Shown here: piece by piece, positions 1 through 6,840 of the stretch
Layout of the letters: every line of letters starts with the position of its first letter
Position numbering within the stretch: the first letter of the stretch is position 1
From: Clostridia bacterium
Lineage (GTDB): Bacteria; Bacillota; Clostridia; Christensenellales; Borkfalkiaceae
Reading direction: 5' to 3'
DNA length: 35,905 nt
NCBI GenBank assembly: GCA_900770185.1
Contig: CAAGJM010000031.1
Coordinates: forward strand, 1 to 35,905
Program-made: the position numbers and the translations under genes
The notes under the pieces: generated by a model
The model's input: only the letters and a program-made list of their open reading frames with translations
Database searches by the model: none
Told to the model about the DNA's origin: nothing

Positions 1-70
1 AAAAAACAAAAAAAAAAAAAAAAAAAAAAAAAAACACCCCCCCCGTTTTTATTGCCGGGGGGGGGGGGGA
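1..70. other. Low-complexity homopolymer runs
   Basis: Long A run, then a C run, then a G run with only a few other bases between them. No gene or signal is visible. This looks like a contig end or sequencing artefact rather than functional DNA, although a genuine low-complexity tract cannot be excluded. Confidence 0.6.
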
Positions 71-253
71 GGGAAAACAAAGACTTGCAATTCAGTGACG
101 GTTGTACACCCCGTATAAAAGGCAAACTACGCAATATTAAACCCTTGCGTCGGCGTTATTGTTCCTTTCGGTGAGTGTGTTTTACCATAACTCGATAAAA
201 AATAGCAACCAAAATTTGCACCCAAAACAAAAAAACAACCGGAGAAATAAAAA

Positions 254-333
254 AGAAAGGTCGCGGACCGAAACTTAATTCGTTTTTAACGCCCGTTCAA
301 GCCCGATGGCGAACGACTACCTTTCTATTACCG
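254..333 (-). ncRNA. Candidate second small RNA / hairpin cassette, copy 1
   Basis: On the minus strand a TATAAT (345-340) sits downstream of the first terminator, with only a weak -35 (TTTTTA). The predicted RNA starts near 333, and AGAAAGGT (326-319) pairs perfectly with ACCTTTCT (261-254) to close an inner hairpin (CGTTC with GAACG). The closing stem is followed by a T run, as in an intrinsic terminator. It could be an independent short RNA or a back-up terminator of the upstream one. Confidence 0.45.
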
Positions 334-364
334 ATATATATTATAAGTTTTGATTTTGCAACTA

Positions 365-440
365 AAAAATAAAAAAGCCGGAGCGGCTGTTAAGCAGGCT
401 CCGGGGTGGGGCGCTACGTATCGCCCCTTGCCTAAATAGC
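365..440 (-). ncRNA. Candidate small RNA, copy 1
   Basis: Predicted transcript of about 75 nt from the promoter at 447-475. It contains a hairpin with 6-bp stem (GGGGCG pairing with CGCCCC, 411-430 region) capped by a loop with palindrome TACGTA, then a second hairpin (378-404, CCGGAGC pairing with GCTCCGG) followed by T-rich sequence, a typical intrinsic terminator. No coding potential is seen. I do not recognise it as a known RNA family. A self-complementary loop could allow loop-loop dimers, but that is inference. Confidence 0.6.
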
Positions 441-446
441 ACTATT

Positions 447-475
447 ATTATACGCAATAAAAAGTAAAAAGTCAA
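447..475 (-). promoter_or_regulatory. Sigma-A promoter of small RNA, copy 1
   Basis: On the minus strand TTGACT (475-470), a 17-base spacer and TATAAT (452-447), predicting a start near 440. Near-perfect consensus. It reads away from the AraC gene toward the window start. Confidence 0.8.
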
Positions 476-512
476 CACTCAAAATAAAAAAAACAACCGG
501 AGAAATAAAAAA

Positions 513-593
513 AGAAAGGTCGCGGACCGAAACTTAATTCGTTTTTAACGCCCGTTCAAGCCCGAGAGCGAACGACTACCTTTCTATTATTGA
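513..593 (-). ncRNA. Candidate second small RNA / hairpin cassette, copy 2
   Basis: Minus-strand TATAAT at 605-600. The closing stem AGAAAGGT/ACCTTTCT is at 585-578 and 520-513 and is followed by T-rich sequence. The inner hairpin keeps its CGTTC/GAACG stem but varies in the loop compared with copy 1. Confidence 0.42.
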
Positions 594-623
594 TTATATA
601 TTATAAGTTTTGATTTTGCAACT

Positions 624-699
624 AAAAAATAAAAAAGCCGGAGCGGCTGTTAAGCAGGCTCCGGGGGGGAGCGTCACGTGCCGCTCCAGCCTAACTGGC
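624..699 (-). ncRNA. Candidate small RNA, copy 2
   Basis: Same organisation as copy 1. The first hairpin now reads GGAGCG pairing with CGCTCC and its loop palindrome is CACGTG, so paired positions changed together relative to copy 1. The terminator hairpin (638-664) and T-rich tail are unchanged. The covariation supports a folded RNA product. Confidence 0.6.
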
Positions 700-705
700 A
701 CTATT

Positions 706-734
706 ATTATACGCAATAAAAAGCAAAAAGTCAA
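706..734 (-). promoter_or_regulatory. Sigma-A promoter of small RNA, copy 2
   Basis: Minus-strand TTGACT (734-729), 17-base spacer, TATAAT (711-706), predicted start near 699. The elements and spacing are identical to copy 1. Confidence 0.8.
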
Positions 735-763
735 CGCCGAATAGACGACTTTTTAATAATTGG

Positions 764-784
764 CGATGAGGAATGTTTTCCCTA
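764..784. repeat. Solo end of the TA-flanked inverted-repeat element
   Basis: The bases match, in reverse orientation, the terminal inverted repeat of the element at 23503-23794 (TAGGGAAAACATTCC), including the terminal TA. No matching second end is obvious nearby, so it is probably a relic. Confidence 0.5.
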
Positions 785-860
785 AAAATTTTAATTTTGG
801 TTTCATAATGGTATGTTTAACGCGGCTTTGTCAAACGCAATATGATAGACGAATGAAAGG

Positions 861-1691
861 TTAAAATTGCGGGGTGTTTGCCGCAGTTTTTCTGTACCTT
901 GACGGCGAACAACCGACAGCCGATTTAAACGATCTGTTAAAATTGCTTACCGAGCCGAATCCGCAGTTAATGCAAATATCCGAAACGGACAAAGTATTCA
1001 GAGCAAGCAATTTTTTCGCGTTGGCGATTTTAACGTCTGTAATATATTGGGTGAAGGTTTTTTGCGTTGCTTTTTTAAACAGGCAACTGAAATATTCGGG
1101 AGTGTAGCCGGCAACGCTTGCGGCGTCTTTTATAGACGGGTTTTCGTTAAAATGCAGGTTTACGTAACCGATTGCGTTGAAAACGTCCGCATTTTGTATC
1201 GTTATGGTTTTATCGCCGACGTTATAAAGTCTTGAAAGTTTTTCAAAAATTATGGTAAGAACGCCGTTTACTATCGCGTCGCTTTGCCGATATTCGCTTG
1301 CAAGCATATCTAACAAAGATTTATAGATATCGAACTCTTCGCTTTCCGTCTGAAAAACGAGCGGGCGCGCCTCGTCGCAAAAATATTTTAAAAGCGACTT
1401 CGGCAATATCCGATAGTCGAAAGAAACGGTGGTTACGGTGAGCGGCTCTATTATTTTTAAGTCGTGAAAGTCGGTGGGCTTTAAAACGGACAGCGTGCCT
1501 TTTTTGACTTCCACGCTATCACCGTTTATGTTTTCCGTCGCGCGCCCCGAATAAACGAACTCTATTTCGAAGTGGTTGTGGCAGTGCAAGACGTAATCGT
1601 TATCGACGAGCTTTTTATTTACGAACAGCGTAGCGTCGGTATGAGTGTAACAAGATAAATAAACTTGTTTGATTTCTTTCGTTTTTTTCAT
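861..1691 (-). CDS. AraC family transcriptional regulator
   Basis: Predicted one-component DNA-binding regulator, 276 residues from the start chosen here. The N-terminal half has the cupin-like sugar-sensing fold typical of AraC proteins (stretch around CHNHFEIEFVYSG). The last ~100 residues carry two helix-turn-helix units, with the family signature around AGYTPEYFSCLFKK and CGFGSVSNFNRSFK. An upstream in-frame ATG at 1775 would add a 28-residue hydrophobic leader unlike this family. I prefer the ATG at 1691 because a good promoter (TTGACT-17-TAAGAT) lies between the two ATGs and would start transcription one base before 1691. It is divergent from the DUF5107/hydrolase genes and probably controls them in response to a sugar; the ligand is unknown. 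Confidence 0.85.
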   Translation of the reverse strand: MKKTKEIKQVYLSCYTHTDATLFVNKKLVDNDYVLHCHNHFEIEFVYSGRATENINGDSVEVKKGTLSVLKPTDFHDLKIIEPLTVTTVSFDYRILPKSLLKYFCDEARPLVFQTESEEFDIYKSLLDMLASEYRQSDAIVNGVLTIIFEKLSRLYNVGDKTITIQNADVFNAIGYVNLHFNENPSIKDAASVAGYTPEYFSCLFKKATQKTFTQYITDVKIANAKKLLALNTLSVSDICINCGFGSVSNFNRSFKSAVGCSPSRYRKTAANTPQF

Positions 1692-1698
1692 ACTTATC

Positions 1699-1727
1699 AT
1701 CTTAAAATAACTGCCGAACAAAGTCAA
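1699..1727 (-). promoter_or_regulatory. Promoter of the AraC gene, predicted leaderless mRNA
   Basis: Minus-strand TTGACT (1727-1722), 17-base spacer, TAAGAT (1704-1699). The predicted start at about 1692 abuts the ATG at 1691, and no ribosome-binding site is visible upstream of that ATG. Confidence 0.55.
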
Positions 1728-1763
1728 CACTTTTAAAATAATAAACTTAAATATAAAATATCT

Positions 1764-1825
1764 TATGATATGCATACTTTATCGTAGAGTTTTCGTAGAA
1801 ACCTTCAAGCGGCGATGATATCATA
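1764..1825. promoter_or_regulatory. Divergent control region with paired half-sites
   Basis: TATGATAT (1764-1771) and its reverse complement ATATCATA (1818-1825) lie 46 bp apart between the AraC gene and the hydrolase genes. The second is part of the palindrome ATGATATCAT. A TATAGT -10 candidate (1824-1829) lacks a good -35, which fits an activator-dependent promoter. Binding by the adjacent AraC protein is inference. Confidence 0.35.
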
Positions 1826-1868
1826 TAGTTAAGCGATTAAAGCGCGCTAAAAAAGGAAGGTAAACGTT

Positions 1869-2048
1869 ATGGAATTTAAACTGGGCGCAAATTACTGTGA
1901 TTCTGCGTACGGAACCGAGATGCGGAAAAATTTCAACGCCGAAGTCGTCGAAAAGAATTTATTAACGATTTTAGGCGGAGCAAACGTAATATTAAAGGGC
2001 GACGGAGCGTTTTATTACGGAGTTAAAAGCAGGCAGGGAGGGAGATAA
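1869..2048 (+). CDS. Small hypothetical protein (59 aa)
   Basis: The reading frame starts at an ATG preceded by AAGGAAGG at good spacing and ends two bases before the next gene, so it is probably translated. The product begins MEFKLGANYCDSAYGTEMRK and has no signal peptide or membrane segment. The stretch FNAEVVEKN weakly recalls the N-terminus of GH10 xylanases (FNxVTxEN), so it may be the truncated stump of a lost glycoside hydrolase, but the similarity is too short to rely on. It could also be a translational lead-in to the DUF5107-like gene, whose ribosome site lies in its last codons. Confidence 0.5.
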   Translation: MEFKLGANYCDSAYGTEMRKNFNAEVVEKNLLTILGGANVILKGDGAFYYGVKSRQGGR

Positions 2049-2050
2049 AA

Positions 2051-4018
2051 ATGGAAATAACTTTTAAAAAATTTTATATCCCCGCCGCCAACCTCGGGAA
2101 AGAAAACGTTCTCCCCGACGTGCATGACAACGCCTACATAAGGGCGACCGTATCGCTGACCGAAAAAATCGGTAAAGAGGACAGAAAATATATCGGCAAG
2201 GGGATGATATCCACCTTGCTTCCCTACATGAACCTCGATTCATACGACAGAAAGCGGACGGTGCGGGGCTTTGATTCGGTCGTGCTTGAAAACGAATTTT
2301 TAAAGGCGACTTTCGTGACCGAACTGGGCGGGCGGCTGTGGTCGCTATACGACAAAAAAAACAGAAGAGAACTTTTATACTCAAACGACGTGTTTCAGCC
2401 CGCAAACCTTGCTTTAAGAAACGCTTGGTTTTCGGGCGGGGTGGAATGGAACGTGGGCATAAAGGGGCATAACCCGTTGACGTGCTCGCCGCTATTTGCT
2501 AAAAAGGTTTACGATAAAAGCGGCAACCCCGTCTTAAAAATGTATGAATTCGAGCGCATACGCGGCGTCGTGTATTCCATATATGCCGTCTTGGTAAAAG
2601 ACGCGCTTTTGGTTAAAACCTGCATAGAAAACCGGCAGAATAAGTCTGTGCCTATGTACTGGTGGTCTAACATTGCCGTGCCCGAAACGGTAAAAACCCG
2701 CGTAATCGTTCCCGCCGAAAAAACTTTTTATTGCTCTTACGAGAACGGCGGATATCTTTTGGACGCCGCGGATCTTCCCGTCTTGGGCGGCAAAGACGTA
2801 ACTTACGCCGTAAATTCTTCCAGATCGAGAGATTTCTTTTTCAAAATACCCGAAGAAGAGAAAAAGTGGATTGCGGCGGTCGATAAAGACGGGTACGGTT
2901 TGCTTCAGTTTTCCACCTCTGCGCTCAAGGGCAGAAAAATGTTCGTGTGGGGACAACAAAACGGCGGCAGACATTGGAGCGAGTGGCTGTCCGACAAAAG
3001 AGGCGCGTATATAGAAATTCAAGCGGGGCTTTTAAGAACGCAGTTGGAACACTTCCCCATGGCGGCGCGCTCTGAAATATCGTTTATCGAAGGATATTGT
3101 TCGGTTTTTTGCGACGCGGAAAAGATTCACGACAAAGACTACCGCATAGCGCAAAAAGAGGCGGGAAGGTTTGCCGCCGAAAGAGCGGAACTTTTGAACG
3201 GCGATTATTTCGATATCGTTAAAGAAGACGAAATAAAGTATTACGGTTCGGCTTTCGGCGCGCTCGAATGCGCCTTAAAAAAGTCGCCGGTAAGTAAAAC
3301 GTGCGCATTCCCGAAAGAAAGTCTGACGGCGGAAGCGGCGGAATGGTTGGATCTTTTAAGCGGAAAGGGGCTGCCCGATAAAAGCGTAAACGAGTGCGCG
3401 CTAAGTTACGTGACGGGCAAACAGTGGATAAAAGCGATAGCTAAAACTTTTTCGGGGAACTGGTACGAATATATGCACTTAGGGGTGCTTTACTACGCCG
3501 AAAAAAATTACGCTAAAGCGGAAGAGTGTTTTAAAAAGTCGGTTGAAGTAAAAGAAAACTGCTGGTCGCTCAGGAACCTTGCCAAGATTAAGGGTAATAT
3601 CTTAGGCGACGCCGCGGGGGCGTACGAATACATGCTTCGCGCGTTTAATTTAAACGGCGGATATCTTCCGCTTACGACGGAGTTCGCCTATGCGTGCATA
3701 CGCGCAGAGAAATACGACAAATGGATCGAGACCTACCCCTCGCTCGACTTAGAGGCTCGCGAATCGGGCAGATTGAAGATGCTGACGGGCGCGTGCTATG
3801 CAAAAATCGGGGATATCGACGGCGCGCTCGGGTTTATAAACGAGTCCTTGGTAGTTGACGATATCAGAGAAGGGGAATATTCCATTTCGTCGATATGGGT
3901 GGAGATATATAAACGCGTTTTAGCTAAAGAAAAGCACGTTTATTACGGCGAGATAAGCGATGCGGAAGTTTTGGAAAAATATCCGCTGCCGTTTAAACTC
4001 GATTACAGAATGCACTGA
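2051..4018 (+). CDS. DUF5107-like carbohydrate-active protein with TPR tail
   Basis: A 655-residue cytoplasmic protein without signal peptide. Residues ~60-380 resemble the DUF5107 domain, a galactose-mutarotase-like beta-sandwich found with glycoside hydrolases: the motifs TELGGRLWSLYDK, NAWFSGGVEWNVG and MYWWSNIAVP fit that family. Residues ~455-620 show helical repeats of TPR type (YMHLGVLYYAEKNYAKAEECF is a clear unit). The start is supported by GGAGGGAG seven bases upstream. It lies in one operon with the downstream TIM-barrel hydrolase (10 bp apart) and is divergent from an AraC regulator, which suggests intracellular breakdown of an imported glycan. Catalytic function and substrate cannot be read from the sequence. 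Confidence 0.8.
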   Translation: MEITFKKFYIPAANLGKENVLPDVHDNAYIRATVSLTEKIGKEDRKYIGKGMISTLLPYMNLDSYDRKRTVRGFDSVVLENEFLKATFVTELGGRLWSLYDKKNRRELLYSNDVFQPANLALRNAWFSGGVEWNVGIKGHNPLTCSPLFAKKVYDKSGNPVLKMYEFERIRGVVYSIYAVLVKDALLVKTCIENRQNKSVPMYWWSNIAVPETVKTRVIVPAEKTFYCSYENGGYLLDAADLPVLGGKDVTYAVNSSRSRDFFFKIPEEEKKWIAAVDKDGYGLLQFSTSALKGRKMFVWGQQNGGRHWSEWLSDKRGAYIEIQAGLLRTQLEHFPMAARSEISFIEGYCSVFCDAEKIHDKDYRIAQKEAGRFAAERAELLNGDYFDIVKEDEIKYYGSAFGALECALKKSPVSKTCAFPKESLTAEAAEWLDLLSGKGLPDKSVNECALSYVTGKQWIKAIAKTFSGNWYEYMHLGVLYYAEKNYAKAEECFKKSVEVKENCWSLRNLAKIKGNILGDAAGAYEYMLRAFNLNGGYLPLTTEFAYACIRAEKYDKWIETYPSLDLEARESGRLKMLTGACYAKIGDIDGALGFINESLVVDDIREGEYSISSIWVEIYKRVLAKEKHVYYGEISDAEVLEKYPLPFKLDYRMH

Positions 4019-4028
4019 AAGGAGATTT

Positions 4029-6038
4029 ATGGATAAAAATTCGTTTACGCCCGTCAGGGTTGAAAAGTTTGCGGACGGATATTCCGTCGCGGTTTGGAAC
4101 AGAGAATATAAGTTCGGCGCATCCCCGCTTTTAAGTTCGGTTAAATCGGCGGGCGAAGAGTTGCTGGCAGCCCCTATGCGCGTGGTCGGCGTCGAAAACG
4201 GCAAAGAGATTTCATGGCGGGACGTTAGCACGTTTTTGATGGACGGCTGCACCGACGAAGAAGCGACGCTTTGCCGCTCGATGCAAGGGGAAAGATTTTT
4301 GCTTAACGCGACGGCAACCGTGTTTGAAGACGGGTGTATGGACTGGTATTTGAATATCGCGCCGCGTGGGCAAAGCGTTAATCAGGCATTCGGGTTAGAG
4401 CCGAACGATAACGGCGACAGAATTTTATCTGAATTGTGGATAGAAATACCGCTGAAAAAGGAAATTGCGCAGTTTTATCAAATCGCCCCTATCGGGAAAA
4501 TTACGTTTGACGGAAAGGATATTGACGGTGCGCTCGCTCAGGCGGGCAGGCTGCCGCTTATAAGTATGGAAATGCCTTTTAAGCAGCAACTTTTTATCGG
4601 CGGCGATAAAGTCGGGTTCGGCGTGTTTTTCGAGAGCGACGAAAACTGGCAGCCGCAAAACGAAAACGACGCGATATCTTGCGTGATTGAAAAAGACGCC
4701 GTCGTTTTAAGAATAAAACTTTTGGACAGCGAGCCGAAAAGCTGGCGCGAAAAGGATACTTCCAACGGGATGTATTTGTTCCCCGTGACTTTCCGCGTGG
4801 GAATGGTTGCCACTCCCGTCAAACAATTCCCGGAAAATCCGTATTTTCAAAAAGCCGTTCATATAGATTGTTTCAAAAAAATCCCCATGGATTACGAAGA
4901 GTATCTGTTCGGAGAGTATGAAGGGGCGGGGGAAACGGTGTTAGACAAAATTAAGCGGCAAGGCGTAGATACCCTTTACATTCACGAAAAGTGGAACGAT
5001 ATACAAAACTCGCCCGAACTTACGACCGTTGCCGCAGACAGGTTGAAGCTCATAGTCGAAGAAGCGCATAAAAGAAATATTAAAGTTATCCCTTACTTTG
5101 GTTACGAGATATCCACTTTATCGCCGGAATTCGGCAAGCACGGCATAGAATATATGAGAATCAGCGAGTCTAAGTGGCATTGGTACAGAAAGCCGTGGCA
5201 AAGAGATTTGGGCGTTTGTTACAACAGCGGTTGGCAGGATTATTTCGTCGAAAACATAAAAAAACTGTTTGAAACGTACCATATCGACGGCTTGTATTTA
5301 GATTCTACGATGGTTGTATATGCGTGTAAAAACGAAAAACACGGATGCGGGTATCGCGACGGCGACGGAAACCTTAAAGAAACGTATCCCGTTTTTGCCG
5401 TCAGAAAGCTGATGAAGCGGCTTCATAACATCGTAAAAGAGTACGGCGGGGTTATTGCATGCCATTCTTACGCAAGTTTTTCGCTCGGAACGATCGCTTA
5501 TGCCGATATGCTTTGGGAAGGAGAGTCGGTGCAATCGCTTATGCTTACGGGCAAGGTTGAAAAGGTGCCGGAAGATTACTTCCGTGCGATTTATACCGGC
5601 AAAAATCTCGGCGTTCCCGTGAACATGCTGTGTTATTCCAATCCGCCGAAGTGGACGTTTTCGCAAGCGACTGCCAACGCATTGCCGTTCGGAATTCTTC
5701 CTAAGCCTAACGACGCGGGTGGTTTTCTTGACGAAATGAGCGGCGTGTGGAAGGCTTTAAGTTTATTTGATTTTAACGGTTCCGTATGGAAGCCTTATTA
5801 CGATAACGATATCCGACCGAAAAATCCCGCCGTTGTCGTAAGTTATTATGAAACCGTCAAGCAAGCGTTGTTTTTCGTCTGCAATATAAAAAATAAACCT
5901 ACCGGCAGGGTGGACGTGAAGTTGCCGCAAAAGTATCGTTCGATAGTGAACGCCGTCAGCGGCGAACGAATCGATTCCGAAAAAATAACGGTTGAATTCA
6001 AAGCCTTCGACTACGTCATATTGTTTGCCGAGAAATGA
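4029..6038 (+). CDS. Putative TIM-barrel glycoside hydrolase
   Basis: 669 residues from the ATG at 4029, chosen because GAAAGGAG precedes it; the frame is open further upstream but overlaps the previous gene. The N-terminal ~270 residues look like a beta-sandwich (mutarotase-type) domain. Residues ~285-590 look like a (beta/alpha)8 barrel: TLYIHEKWND, KRNIKVIPYFGYE, HIDGLYLDST (D420, D425), GGVIACHSYAS and LWEGES (E497/E499). The DGLYLDS strand end is where GH27/36/31-like clans place the nucleophile, and the LWEGE motif could supply the acid/base, but I cannot assign a numbered family. A C-terminal beta domain ends the protein. There is no signal peptide, so it acts in the cytoplasm. It is co-transcribed with the DUF5107-like gene. 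Confidence 0.75.
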   Translation: MDKNSFTPVRVEKFADGYSVAVWNREYKFGASPLLSSVKSAGEELLAAPMRVVGVENGKEISWRDVSTFLMDGCTDEEATLCRSMQGERFLLNATATVFEDGCMDWYLNIAPRGQSVNQAFGLEPNDNGDRILSELWIEIPLKKEIAQFYQIAPIGKITFDGKDIDGALAQAGRLPLISMEMPFKQQLFIGGDKVGFGVFFESDENWQPQNENDAISCVIEKDAVVLRIKLLDSEPKSWREKDTSNGMYLFPVTFRVGMVATPVKQFPENPYFQKAVHIDCFKKIPMDYEEYLFGEYEGAGETVLDKIKRQGVDTLYIHEKWNDIQNSPELTTVAADRLKLIVEEAHKRNIKVIPYFGYEISTLSPEFGKHGIEYMRISESKWHWYRKPWQRDLGVCYNSGWQDYFVENIKKLFETYHIDGLYLDSTMVVYACKNEKHGCGYRDGDGNLKETYPVFAVRKLMKRLHNIVKEYGGVIACHSYASFSLGTIAYADMLWEGESVQSLMLTGKVEKVPEDYFRAIYTGKNLGVPVNMLCYSNPPKWTFSQATANALPFGILPKPNDAGGFLDEMSGVWKALSLFDFNGSVWKPYYDNDIRPKNPAVVVSYYETVKQALFFVCNIKNKPTGRVDVKLPQKYRSIVNAVSGERIDSEKITVEFKAFDYVILFAEK

Positions 6039-6774
6039 CCGCCGCTTTTTTACGCGGAAGTTTTTGTCGGTTGACGGCGACGTTATACGGTTTTAAAATA
6101 TCCTTGCTTAATTTTTAAAAACGGGGTACAATAAAACAAAAAGCAACGAAGATTGCCGCTTCCGCGAGATTCTTCGGCAAAGCCTCATAGTGGCACGATG
6201 GGGGCGTCGAGGCGCCGTCCCCTACGGGCGACTTTGTCACTCTGAACAAGGTCGGGCGGTTCCCCTACGGGCGACTCTGTCACTCTGAACGCAGTGAAGA
6301 GTCTCGTGAAAACGAAGGCGGCGGCTCAAACGCGGGCGGGTGTTATTTAAACCCGAAAACCGAACGTAGGGAAGGGGCTTGCTCCTTCCGTTTTTTATGT
6401 TGTGAATTATATAAGTAAATATCTCACGTCACCCTGAGCGATGAGCGAAGGGTCTAGGCGGAACGCCGCATTTCATGTATAATGCGCCTTACGGCTGGAT
6501 GTTTCGCCTGCGCTAACGCTCCGCTCAACATGACGGGTGGGACAAGACCCCTTGCGAGCAAAGTTTTTAACTCGACGCATTTTTATATAGAACCAGCCAA
6601 TCCCCCATGCCGTCACAAAATTGTGTCGGCTGTCCACCCTTTAACAAATGGGGCAAGATGTAGCAGAAGTTAAACGCGGGTGTATTTACAGAAAGCAATC
6701 GAAGATTGCCGCTTCCACGAGATTCTTCGGCAAAGCCTCAGAATGACAGCGAAATAATTTAATCACTATCCGCT
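6039..6774. repeat. Intergenic cluster of dispersed short repeats
   Basis: No convincing gene. The stretch contains two variants of an element reading GATTGCCGCTTCC(G/A)CGAGAT followed by TTCTTCGGCAAAGCCTCA (6152-6187, 6697-6740); two near-identical units with CCCCTACGGGCGACT (about 6221-6250 and 6262-6292); a hairpin repeat GGAAGGGGCTTGCTCCTTCC (6371-6390); a GTCACCCTGAGCGATGAGCG unit near 6427; and a CCAATCCCCC unit near 6597. All have relatives in other intergenic gaps of the window. A 63-codon open frame at 6482-6673 is composed entirely of repeats and is not considered a gene. Confidence 0.75.
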
Positions 6775-6826
6775 AATTAACAAAAACCCCTGCGCAGCAA
6801 GACAGCAACGCAGGGGTTTGTTAATT
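6775..6826 (-). terminator. Intrinsic terminator after fucI
   Basis: Near-perfect inverted repeat with arms AATTAACAAA(AA)CCCCTGCG and its complement and a 14-base loop. It lies just downstream of the fucI stop codon on the minus strand and, being symmetrical, could also stop transcription entering from the left. Confidence 0.7.
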
Positions 6827-6840
6827 AAGTTCTTATTCGA

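Larger units (their letters stand above)
222..737. repeat. Tandem direct repeat, two copies of a ~259-bp unit
   Basis: Positions about 222-478 and 479-737 are near-identical copies with a period of 259 bp (the same -10 box lies at 447-452 and 706-711). Each copy holds, on the minus strand, a consensus promoter, a short hairpin-rich transcript ending in a GC hairpin plus T tract, and a second hairpin cassette. Substitutions between the copies cluster in one hairpin and preserve its pairing, which points to selection on RNA structure. There is no open reading frame of note inside the unit. Confidence 0.85.

Noticed and set aside
222..737. CRISPR array
   Set aside because: Only two long near-identical units with no short repeat-spacer structure and no cas genes.
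70..783. Whole tandem-repeat region as one large TA-flanked inverted-repeat element (AGGGAAAACA near 69-80 and TTTTCCCTA near 777-785)
   Set aside because: Only about ten bases match at the left side and they border the low-complexity tract; not enough to define an element.
861..1775. Long form of the AraC protein starting at 1775
   Set aside because: The extra 28 residues are a hydrophobic, unlike-family leader and a consensus-like promoter lies inside this segment; the ATG at 1691 is preferred.
6482..6673. 63-codon open frame on the plus strand
   Set aside because: Composed of dispersed intergenic repeats, no ribosome site, and part of its sequence recurs inverted near 24250-24430.
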